Assembly (NCBI RefSeq): GCF_025753855.1
Contig: NZ_JAOWPT010000001.1
Coordinates: 275,001 to 339,000, forward strand
Direction: 5' to 3'
DNA from: Mesorhizobium sp. ZC-5
GTDB taxonomy: Bacteria; Pseudomonadota; Alphaproteobacteria; Rhizobiales; Rhizobiaceae
DNA length: 64,000 nt
The notes beneath the pieces were generated by a model. That model saw nothing but the letters and a program-made list of their open reading frames with translations. It searched no databases and had not been told where the DNA came from. The translations under genes were made by a program, and so were the position numbers. This document shows, in pieces, positions 57,726 through 64,000 of the stretch. The stretch's first letter is position 1, and each line of letters starts with the position of its first letter.

Positions 57726-58946
57726 ATGGACTCGCTGATCACCGCGGCTGCCCGTGCCCTCGCGGCAGGTGACCCCCTCGGCGCATTGAAGCGGGTCGCG
57801 CTGCGTGACGACGCGCCCGCGCTGGCGCTCAGAGGCATCGCGATGGCCCAGCTCGGCGATCTCGTCCGGGCAAAGACTCTGCTCAAGAGTGCCGCGCGCG
57901 CCTTCGGTCCGCGAGAGGCGGTGGCCCGAGCGCGCTGTGTCGTCGCCGAGGCCGAGATCGCCCTCGTCTCACGCGATCTGTCCTGGCCCGCAAAGGCACT
58001 CGACACGGCGCGGGCGACGCTCGAAAAGCATGGCGACCGGTTTAACGCGGCGCATGCGCGGAATCTCGAAGCGCGGCGCCTGCTGTTGATCGGGCGCCTC
58101 GACGAGGCCGAGCGCGCGCTTTTTCCGCTCGGCTCGACACCGCTGCCGCCGGCCTCGCGGGCGGCCCATGAACTGATCGTCGCCGGCATCGCCATCCGGC
58201 GCCTGCAGACCAAGGCGGCGCGTGCAGCGCTCGCCGGGGCAGCACGCGCGGCCCGCCAAGCTGGTATCCCGGCGCTTATGGCAGAGGTGGATAGTGTCGC
58301 CCGCGCGCTCGATATCCCAGCGGCGCGCTTGATAGTCGGCGGCGACGAGCGCCCTCTCCTGCTCGACGAGGTCGAAGCGTTGTTCGCGTCGGAGGCACTC
58401 GTCGTCGATGCATGCCGCAATGTGGTGCGCACGGCCGGGACGGTCGTATCGCTGGCGACACGTCCGGTGCTGTTCGCGCTTGCCCGCGCACTGACCGAGG
58501 CCTGGCCGAACGACGTGTCGCGGAGCCTGCTTCTCGCCCGAGCCTTCCGAGCAAAACATACCGACGAATCGCATCGCGCGCGCCTGCGCGTCGAAATCGG
58601 CCGGCTTCGGGCAGAGCTTGCCGTCCTGGCGGATATCAGCGCGACGGAGCGGGGCTTTGCGCTTTTGCCGCGCAATGCCGGCAGGATCGTGGTGCTGGCG
58701 CCGCCGGTGGACGAACAGAACCCGGCGGTGCTTGCATTGCTTGCCGACGGCGAGGCGTGGGCGAGCTCGGCACTGGCAATCGCGCTGGACACCAGCCCGC
58801 GCACCGTACAGCGAGCCCTGGAGCAGCTTGCCGCGGCCGGCAAGGTGCAGTTCTATGGCCGCGGGCGGGCACGTCGCTGGATGACGCCGCCGGTGCCGGG
58901 CTTCCCGACAAGCTTGTTACTCCCAGGTCCGCTGCCGAGCGACTAG
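57726..58946 (+). CDS. helix-turn-helix domain protein with TPR-like N-terminus
   Basis: A 406-residue, alanine-rich, almost entirely helical protein. The N-terminal two-thirds show helical-hairpin spacing like TPR repeats (LALRGIAMAQLGDLVRAKTLLKSAARAFG, RRLLLIGRLDEAERALFPLG). The C-terminal ~90 residues contain a DNA-binding-type helix-turn-helix: LALLADGEAWASSALAIALDTSPRTVQRALEQLAAAGKVQFYGRGRARRW, which resembles an HTH with a short wing. It is probably a transcriptional regulator of the divergent SRPBCC gene, the downstream beta-propeller gene, or both. I do not know a characterised homologue. Confidence 0.75.
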   Translation: MDSLITAAARALAAGDPLGALKRVALRDDAPALALRGIAMAQLGDLVRAKTLLKSAARAFGPREAVARARCVVAEAEIALVSRDLSWPAKALDTARATLEKHGDRFNAAHARNLEARRLLLIGRLDEAERALFPLGSTPLPPASRAAHELIVAGIAIRRLQTKAARAALAGAARAARQAGIPALMAEVDSVARALDIPAARLIVGGDERPLLLDEVEALFASEALVVDACRNVVRTAGTVVSLATRPVLFALARALTEAWPNDVSRSLLLARAFRAKHTDESHRARLRVEIGRLRAELAVLADISATERGFALLPRNAGRIVVLAPPVDEQNPAVLALLADGEAWASSALAIALDTSPRTVQRALEQLAAAGKVQFYGRGRARRWMTPPVPGFPTSLLLPGPLPSD

Positions 58947-58981
58947 ATTTGCATCGTTCAGATCAACGCGAGACCCGATCC

Positions 58982-59629
58982 ATGAAACCCACCGCTGCCG
59001 AAATCCTCCGCGAATACGGACCCTTTCCAGGTGCCGACCAGATCCATGGCGTCACATTCGATGGAAAGCGCGTATGGTTTGCCACCGGGGACACGCTGAG
59101 GGCTCTAGACCCGGAGAGCGGCGAGATACTGCGCTCGATCGACGTCGCTGCACACGCAGGAACCGCTTTCGACGGCAAGCATCTGTTCCAAATTGCCGAG
59201 GAGACCATACAGAAGATCGATCCGGAGACCGGGCGCGTGCTGTCCACCATCCCGGCGCCTGGTGGCGGTGGCGATTCCGGGCTCGCCTGGGCTGAAGGGT
59301 CGCTCTGGGTGGGAGAATATCAGGCGCGCAAGATCCATCAGGTCGACCCTGAAACAGGCAAGGTGCTGCGCTCCATCGAGACCAACCGCCACGTCACCGG
59401 CGTGAGCTGGGTCGACGGCGAACTCTGGCACGGCACCTGGGAAGGCGGCGAGAGCGACGTGCGGCGCATCGATCCCGAGACCGGCAAGGTGCTGGAAAAG
59501 CTCGATATGCCGGCCGGAACGGGCGTCTCAGGACTGGAGTCCGATGGAGGCGAGCGATTCTTTTGCGGCGGCGGCGACAGTGGTACAGTGCGGGCGCTTC
59601 GTCGGCCCCGGCGAGATTCCGCGGCCTAG
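58982..59629 (+). CDS. small beta-propeller protein (Vgb / glutamine-cyclotransferase-like)
   Basis: A 215-residue protein made of repeated blades of the form (V/I)DPE(T/S)G(K/R/E)(V/I)L(R/S)SI, seen at least four times (RALDPESGEILRSI, QKIDPETGRVLSTI, HQVDPETGKVLRSI, RRIDPETGKVLEKL), alternating with GLAWAEGSLWVGEY-type strands. This matches Vgb or PQQ-like propellers and the fold of glutamine cyclotransferases, but the length is short. No signal peptide. It starts 35 bp after the HTH protein gene on the same strand. The function is not known. Confidence 0.8.
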   Translation: MKPTAAEILREYGPFPGADQIHGVTFDGKRVWFATGDTLRALDPESGEILRSIDVAAHAGTAFDGKHLFQIAEETIQKIDPETGRVLSTIPAPGGGGDSGLAWAEGSLWVGEYQARKIHQVDPETGKVLRSIETNRHVTGVSWVDGELWHGTWEGGESDVRRIDPETGKVLEKLDMPAGTGVSGLESDGGERFFCGGGDSGTVRALRRPRRDSAA

Positions 59630-59663
59630 CCAGGCGTCCTGCGTCTCACGACGATGCCGCCGT

Positions 59664-60065
59664 TCATCGCATGTCATCGCTGCTCCTGTCCTGCGGGACA
59701 TTCCCTCGGGACGATCTTAGGAGTGACTGCGGAGGCACGTTCGCGTTTCCCTCGGTTCGGTCACGATAGAGAGCCGCGCGAGCGAGAAGCATCAACGTGA
59801 CCGGGGTGGTGATCGTGACGAAGACGCCGATCAGGATCTCGTGCACCGCAGGCCGCGAGCCAAGCATCGAAAAGCAGACGATCGACGCGAGCGCAATGGC
59901 ACCGGTTCCCCAGCTCGTACCGAGGGTCGGCGCGTGCACGCGTTCGAAGAAGCTGCCGAACCGCAGGGTTCCGATCGCTCCGATCAGCGTCAATCCCGCG
60001 CCGACGAGGACCAGGAAGGCCGTCAACAGCGCGGCCCAGGCCGGGAGGTCCGCCGCATGCGTCAT
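59664..60065 (-). CDS. Na+/H+ antiporter subunit G (MrpG/PhaG)
   Basis: A 133-residue subunit with three helices: AALLTAFLVLVGAGLTLIGAIGTLRFGSFFERVHAPTLGTSWGTGAIAL is the MrpG signature, then ILIGVFVTITTPVTLMLLARAALYRD. The C-terminus has a hydrophilic tail of about 30 residues. It is the last gene of the Mrp-type operon on the minus strand; its start overlaps the subunit F stop by an ATGA. The subunit is part of the large inner-membrane complex that exchanges Na+ or K+ for protons. Confidence 0.92.
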   Translation of the reverse strand: MTHAADLPAWAALLTAFLVLVGAGLTLIGAIGTLRFGSFFERVHAPTLGTSWGTGAIALASIVCFSMLGSRPAVHEILIGVFVTITTPVTLMLLARAALYRDRTEGNANVPPQSLLRSSRGNVPQDRSSDDMR

Positions 60066-60343
60066 TCGATCACCTCCCCGCGCATGAGGAATTTGGCGAG
60101 AGCGACGCTCGAGGCGAAACCCAGCACGCTGATGATCAGGGCCGCCTCGAAATAGATCTGGCTCCCCGTGCGGATGCCGATGGTCAGCACCAGCAGCATG
60201 GCGCCTACATACATGGCGTCGAGGCACAGCACCCGGTCCTGCGCGCGCGGCCCGCGGATAAGCCTGTAGGCGTTGCATCCCATGGCCGCGACGAGCATGA
60301 CCTGAGCCACGAATACGGACCACAGGAGGATGTCGGTGATCAT
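60062..60343 (-). CDS. Na+/H+ antiporter subunit F (MrpF/PhaF)
   Basis: A 93-residue subunit with three helices. It contains GCNAYRLIRGPRAQDRVLCLDAMYVGAMLLVLTIGI and YFEAALIISVLGFASSVALAKFLMRGE, which are the conserved MrpF segments (RGP...DRV.ALD). Both ends overlap neighbouring genes by ATGA, showing coupled translation within the operon. Confidence 0.93.
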   Translation of the reverse strand: MITDILLWSVFVAQVMLVAAMGCNAYRLIRGPRAQDRVLCLDAMYVGAMLLVLTIGIRTGSQIYFEAALIISVLGFASSVALAKFLMRGEVIE

Positions 60344-60828
60344 TCGAATATCTCCATGAGCAGCGCCTCGTAGCGATTCTTGATCAGGGTAACCCACTCC
60401 TCTTCGTCCTTGAGGTCGAGAACGTGGATGAGAAGGACACCTGTGTCGTGAGCGTATTCGACCCATGCGGTTCCCGGCGTGCTGGTGACGATGCAGGCCA
60501 GGACGGCAAGTCCCGTGCTGTCGCGCAGGTCGAGAGGTATGGCCACGAAGCCGGACACCCGGTGGCGGCCGCGCCCTCCCTGGAGGATAATGCTGGCGAC
60601 CGCGATGTTCGACTGCAGGATATCCAGTATAACCATGCCAAACAGTTTCGGGATGACCTGCCATCGCCTCAGCCTCGGCTTCGATGGATGCAGCGCCGCC
60701 ATCGCGCACGATGCTGCAGCAGCGATCACTCCCCCGAGGAGGAACTGTCCGGGCGAAAAGGACGTAAGCAGCATCCACATCAGCAGGAGCGCCAAGGTCA
60801 GGACCGGATAGGGCAGCACGCGGCTCAT
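60340..60828 (-). CDS. Na+/H+ antiporter subunit E (MrpE/PhaE)
   Basis: A 162-residue subunit with two to three N-terminal helices (VLTLALLLMWMLLTSFSPGQFLLGGVIAAAASC) and a cytoplasmic domain with ILDILQSNIAVASIIL and LAVLACIVTSTPGTAWVEYAHDTGVLLIHVLDLKDEEEWV, matching MrpE. Its start overlaps the subunit D stop and its stop overlaps the subunit F start, each by four bases. Confidence 0.93.
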   Translation of the reverse strand: MSRVLPYPVLTLALLLMWMLLTSFSPGQFLLGGVIAAAASCAMAALHPSKPRLRRWQVIPKLFGMVILDILQSNIAVASIILQGGRGRHRVSGFVAIPLDLRDSTGLAVLACIVTSTPGTAWVEYAHDTGVLLIHVLDLKDEEEWVTLIKNRYEALLMEIFE

Positions 60829-62456
60829 CTGCCATCAGCCCCCGGATGGCTCGTCCCCAGAACGCCCTGGATGTAGCTCGATGGGTCATGCAGCGAGCGG
60901 GCCGCGGCCTCGGTGTAGCTGATCATCGCGCCTCCCTCGATCGTCAGGGCGAGGCAGAGGGCCAGCAGAGCCACGATCGGCGCGACCTCGACCACCAGCA
61001 CACGCGGGACGATCACCTCGAGCGGCGCCCAGAAGGTCCGGATGCCGGTACGCATCATGGCGACGAGCGCCGCCAGGCCGGACAGGATGAGCAGCGCGAC
61101 CAGCAGCCAGGTGCGCGCCGGGATCTCGCTCGGTGTCGCCAGTCCGTCCAGGTTCAACATGCCCGTCAGCATGGCGAACTTGGCGATGAAGCCTGACAAT
61201 GGCGGCAGCCCCGCGAGCAGGAGCGCGACGCAGCCGAAGCAGACGCCGAGGACGGCGAGCGCACCCGGCATGACCACGCCGACTTCTTCCTTCTCGTTCT
61301 CCTCCGGATCGGCCTCATCGCCATAGGCTTCCATCGTCACGGTCAGCAGGTCGGCTCCGGGTTCACGTGCGCGCTCCACGAGTTCGATCAGCATGAAGAA
61401 GGCCGCGGTGCTGAACGTTGAGCTGACGAGGTAGAACAAGGCCCCGGACACGACGGCGGTATCGCCCATGCCGACAGCCGCAAGCAGGGTTCCCGACGAA
61501 ACGAGTACACTATACCCGGCGAGCCTACCCATCGCCTGGGAAGCGAGCACGCCCGACGTCGCGAAGGCGACCGTCGCCATGCCGCCCCAAAGCAGGACCG
61601 CACCGCCGAAGCCGGTCAGTTCCCCTGCCTCGCTGCCGAAAAGGAGGAGCGTCAGGCGAAGGAGCACGTAGACCCCGACCTTGGTGAGCAGGACGAAGAT
61701 CGCGGCAACCGGGGCCGCGGCGGCCATGTATGCGGGAGGCAGCCAGAAGCAGAGCGGCCACATGCCCGCCTTGACGAGGAACGCGACGCCCAGGATCGCC
61801 GCGCCCGCCTGCAGCAGCATCCGGTCCTCGGCGGGGACGGCAGGCAGGCGCACCGCCAGATCGGCCATGTTGAGCGTGCCGGCGACGCCGTAGATCAGGC
61901 TAACGCCGATGAGGAACAGGAGCGAGGCCGCCAGGTTGATCGCGATATAGTGGAGGCCGGAGCGGACCCGGAATGCGCCCGAGCCGTGCAGGAGCAACCC
62001 GTAGGATGCCGCCAGCGTCACCTCGAAGAAGACGAACAGGTTGAACAGGTCCCCCGTCAGGAACGCACCGCCCAGTCCCATCAGCAGGAACTGGAAAAGC
62101 GTATGGAAATGCGGCCCCATCCTGTCCCAGCGCGCTGTCGAGAACACCAGCGACGCGAGCGCCAGAATGGATGTGAGCGCCAGCATCAGCGCCGACAACC
62201 GGTCAAGCACGAGCACGATGGCGAAGGGAGCGGGCCAGTTTCCGACCGCATAAGCCGACGACATCGCGCCGGCCCCCTCGGGAACCGCGCCGGCGAGTTG
62301 TACCAGGGCAAAGGCCGTGGCCACGAGCATGACCGTCGATGCAATACCGACCAGCGCCTTCACGGTATGACGCGTCTCGTCGATCAGCAGGAGCGCCGCG
62401 CCCGTGACGAGCGGCAGCAGGATCGGAACGATCAGAGCATGCTTCGCCCAATCCAT
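60825..62456 (-). CDS. Na+/H+ antiporter subunit D (MrpD/PhaD)
   Basis: A 543-residue membrane protein with about 14 helices, homologous to complex I antiporter-like subunits (NuoM/NuoN). Key features are FQFLLMGLGGAFLTGDLFNLFVFFEVTLAASYGLLLHG (with the conserved Glu of helix 5), FLVKAGMWPLCFWLPPAYMAAAAPVAAIFVLLTKVGVYVLLRL (the lysine of helix 7), and GLPPLSGFIAKFAML. It is one of the proton-pumping modules of the complex. The start overlaps the subunit C stop by one base. Confidence 0.95.
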   Translation of the reverse strand: MDWAKHALIVPILLPLVTGAALLLIDETRHTVKALVGIASTVMLVATAFALVQLAGAVPEGAGAMSSAYAVGNWPAPFAIVLVLDRLSALMLALTSILALASLVFSTARWDRMGPHFHTLFQFLLMGLGGAFLTGDLFNLFVFFEVTLAASYGLLLHGSGAFRVRSGLHYIAINLAASLLFLIGVSLIYGVAGTLNMADLAVRLPAVPAEDRMLLQAGAAILGVAFLVKAGMWPLCFWLPPAYMAAAAPVAAIFVLLTKVGVYVLLRLTLLLFGSEAGELTGFGGAVLLWGGMATVAFATSGVLASQAMGRLAGYSVLVSSGTLLAAVGMGDTAVVSGALFYLVSSTFSTAAFFMLIELVERAREPGADLLTVTMEAYGDEADPEENEKEEVGVVMPGALAVLGVCFGCVALLLAGLPPLSGFIAKFAMLTGMLNLDGLATPSEIPARTWLLVALLILSGLAALVAMMRTGIRTFWAPLEVIVPRVLVVEVAPIVALLALCLALTIEGGAMISYTEAAARSLHDPSSYIQGVLGTSHPGADGR

Positions 62457-62797
62457 CAGCCCGACTCCCGGCCGTCGACGTGGTCGCTGCCCGTCATGCC
62501 ACGGGACACCAACAGGACGACCAGCAGGAGCGCGGTCGTCGCGAAGCCGATCACGATGGCGGTGAGCACCAGGGCCTGTGGAACCGGATCCGCGTAGCCC
62601 GCGGGATTTCCCATGCCGTCGGCGCCCAGAACGGGAGCCGCGCCGACGCGCAGGCGGCCCATGCTGAAGATGAAGAGGTTCACCGCATAGGAAAGCAGCG
62701 AGAGGCCGATGACGAGTTGGTAGGTGCGCGGACGCAGAATCAGCCAGACGCCCGATCCGGTAAGAACCCCGATGGCGATGGCGAGCGTCAATTCCAT
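62456..62797 (-). CDS. Na+/H+ antiporter subunit C (MrpC/PhaC)
   Basis: A 113-residue subunit homologous to NuoK with three helices: ELTLAIAIGVLTGSGVWLILRPRTYQLVIGLSLLSYAVNLFIFSMG and DPVPQALVLTAIVIGFATTALLLVVLLV (the ALVLTAIVI motif with the conserved TA.VIG). The ATG at 62797 overlaps the stop of the upstream A/B subunit gene; a GTG one codon before is possible. GAGGAGG lies upstream. Confidence 0.94.
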   Translation of the reverse strand: MELTLAIAIGVLTGSGVWLILRPRTYQLVIGLSLLSYAVNLFIFSMGRLRVGAAPVLGADGMGNPAGYADPVPQALVLTAIVIGFATTALLLVVLLVSRGMTGSDHVDGRESG

Positions 62798-64000
62798 CAC
62801 TGGCGTTCCTCCTCGAGACGGGCGGCCCGCAAGCGGCGAATCGACTGGTGGGCGATGGCGATCAGCATCAGCACCGTGGCTCCGACCACGAGGCTGAACA
62901 CGCCGAGGTCGAAAACGGTCGCGCTCGCCAGCGGCACTTTCCCGACCAGCGGCAGGTCCGCATACCGGAAATACGAAGTGAGGAAAGAATCACCGAGCAG
63001 CAGCGAAGCCGTCCCTGTCAGGGCCGCCAGCAACAGTCCGACACCGATCCAGACAACCGGCAGGATGCGCAGCCTGTCTTCCACCCAGACCGTTCCCGCC
63101 GCCATGTATTGAAGGATGAAGCCGGCCGCCATCGCCACCCCCGCTACGAAGCCTCCACCGGGAGCATCGTGGCCGCGAAGGAGGAGGTAAGCGGCCAGCA
63201 CGATGACCACCGGGAACATCCATTGCATGATCACCGAAGGCACGAACAGGTACTCGGCAGCCGTCGCACCGGCCTCCCTGTCCGGCTCAGCTTCGTCGTA
63301 GGAACGCTGGACCTGCTGCTGCTCCGGACGCTCGATGCTGTCGGGCGCCGGGCGAAACCGCCGCAGGAGGGCGAAGACGGTCAGGGCCACGATGCCGAGG
63401 ACGGTGATCTCGCCCAGAGTGTCGAAGCCCCGGAAGTCCACGAGGATCACGTTGACGACGTTGCGCCCGCCGCCTTCACTGTATGCTTTCTCCATGAAAA
63501 ACCCGGCGATGGATTCGGGTGGCGTACGGGTCATGACGGCGTAGGAAATCGCGGTCATCCCCGCCCCGGCCGCAACCGCGATCGTCAGGTCGCGGATGCG
63601 GCGTAAGCGCGCCATCCAGCCGCCGGGCTCGACCAGGGCCGAGGTGCGCTTGGGCAACCAGCGCAGCCCGAGCAGGATGAGGACCGTAGTGACGATCTCG
63701 ACGACGAGTTGGGTTGCCGCGAGATCTGGCGCCGACAGCCAGACGAAGGTCATGCAGGTCACAAGGCCCGTCGCCCCCAGCAGGACAAGCGCCGCGAGGC
63801 GATGGAACTTCGCCTGATGGGCGGCCGCTAACGCGCAGATCATGCCGATGCCCCACAGGCCCGCGAAAGCCAAATCCGTCGTTCCGTTGCCGTAGGCCTC
63901 GAAGCCTACGCCTGAAGCGAACAGGGGAATGGCGGCGGCAGCGATCGCCGCCCCCGCGAGCAGACGCATCTGCGGCTGCAGGCGCCTCGTTCCGAATATG
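62797..64000 (-). CDS. Na+/H+ antiporter subunit A/B fusion (MrpA/PhaAB), C-terminal part
   Basis: At least 400 residues of the large subunit are visible; the frame is open to the window edge, so the N-terminal two-thirds (the NuoL-like part) lies outside. The visible part has the MrpA C-terminal region (SAPDLAATQLVVEIVTTVLILLGLRWLPKR and NVVNVILVDFRGFDTLGEITVLGIVALTVFALLR) followed without a break by an MrpB domain (PSVIMQWMFPVVIVLAAYLLLRGHDAPGGGFVAGVAMAAGFILQYMAAG). Fusion of A and B is the group-2 arrangement known from Sinorhizobium pha genes. Downstream subunits C to G follow in order. Confidence 0.93.
   Translation of the reverse strand, partial: IFGTRRLQPQMRLLAGAAIAAAAIPLFASGVGFEAYGNGTTDLAFAGLWGIGMICALAAAHQAKFHRLAALVLLGATGLVTCMTFVWLSAPDLAATQLVVEIVTTVLILLGLRWLPKRTSALVEPGGWMARLRRIRDLTIAVAAGAGMTAISYAVMTRTPPESIAGFFMEKAYSEGGGRNVVNVILVDFRGFDTLGEITVLGIVALTVFALLRRFRPAPDSIERPEQQQVQRSYDEAEPDREAGATAAEYLFVPSVIMQWMFPVVIVLAAYLLLRGHDAPGGGFVAGVAMAAGFILQYMAAGTVWVEDRLRILPVVWIGVGLLLAALTGTASLLLGDSFLTSYFRYADLPLVGKVPLASATVFDLGVFSLVVGATVLMLIAIAHQSIRRLRAARLEEERQ

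Overview
This 64-kb window looks like chromosomal DNA of a high-GC alphaproteobacterium of the order Hyphomicrobiales (Rhizobiales), most likely Mesorhizobium or a close relative (Phyllobacteriaceae). The reasons are the gene order clpB - DUF4167 - prmC - prfA - ptsP - lysC, the block secA - parvulin - argJ - GNAT - mutT, the glutaredoxin 3 - nitrilase - DUF1178 run, the family of cyclases fused to TolB-like and TPR domains, and palindromic intergenic repeats of the kind common in rhizobia. The genus is an inference from recall; no database was searched.

Layout. 1-6.95 kb: the end of an M23 peptidase gene, a DHA2 drug exporter, an L,D-transpeptidase, a DmpA-type aminopeptidase, a YjbR-type protein and a two-cupin protein, with a ~960-bp non-coding stretch holding a MITE-like inverted repeat. 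7.1-16.9 kb: housekeeping genes on the minus strand (clpB, a DUF4167 protein with a polyasparagine tract, prmC, prfA, ptsP, lysC). 17.1-24.9 kb: a more accessory block (Nudix hydrolase, two convergent class III nucleotide cyclases, a two-gene ABC-2 exporter, a glycolipid-binding-fold protein, a small secreted protein, a GH114-like protein) lying between lysC and ubiG. 25.1-35.8 kb: ubiG, a DMT exporter with divergent MarR regulator, secA, a periplasmic parvulin, a TetR/membrane-protein/methyltransferase island with a clear double operator, then argJ - GNAT - mutT. 35.9-44.2 kb: an orphan Flp pilin with an upstream membrane protein, an NDUFAF5-like methyltransferase, comF, grxC, a nitrilase, DUF1178, then a polysaccharide flippase coupled to a BioF2/GNAT_6-type acyltransferase and a convergent acyl-CoA synthetase. 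44.4-53.96 kb: mixed single genes and short operons, including tRNA-Leu(CAA), dsbB, an HNH nuclease, an AlkA-type glycosylase, gluQRS, a BrkB-type membrane protein, an SDR, a HIG1 protein, a PduO-type adenosyltransferase and a rhomboid protease. 54.2-56.9 kb: etfB - etfA - 3-hydroxybutyryl-CoA dehydrogenase. 56.9-59.6 kb: a small cassette (SRPBCC, membrane protein, HTH protein, beta-propeller fragment). 59.7-64.0 kb: an Mrp/Pha cation/proton antiporter operon on the minus strand, running off the window in a fused MrpA-MrpB gene.

How the genes fit together. Translation termination and its control (prmC modifies the release factor encoded by prfA), nitrogen-PTS signalling (ptsP), the aspartate pathway (lysC), protein export (secA, parvulin), arginine synthesis (argJ), redox (grxC, dsbB), fatty-acid oxidation electron flow (etfAB, HBD) and Na+/H+ homeostasis (Mrp) are all represented. 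I see no prophage, no CRISPR array, no insertion-sequence transposase and no obvious defence island. The least conventional signals are several structured intergenic repeats: one 104-bp double-hairpin element occurs twice with only two mismatches, each time abutting the stop codon of a minus-strand gene. Others are a terminator-like hairpin in the lysC leader and a twin-operator promoter next to a TetR gene.
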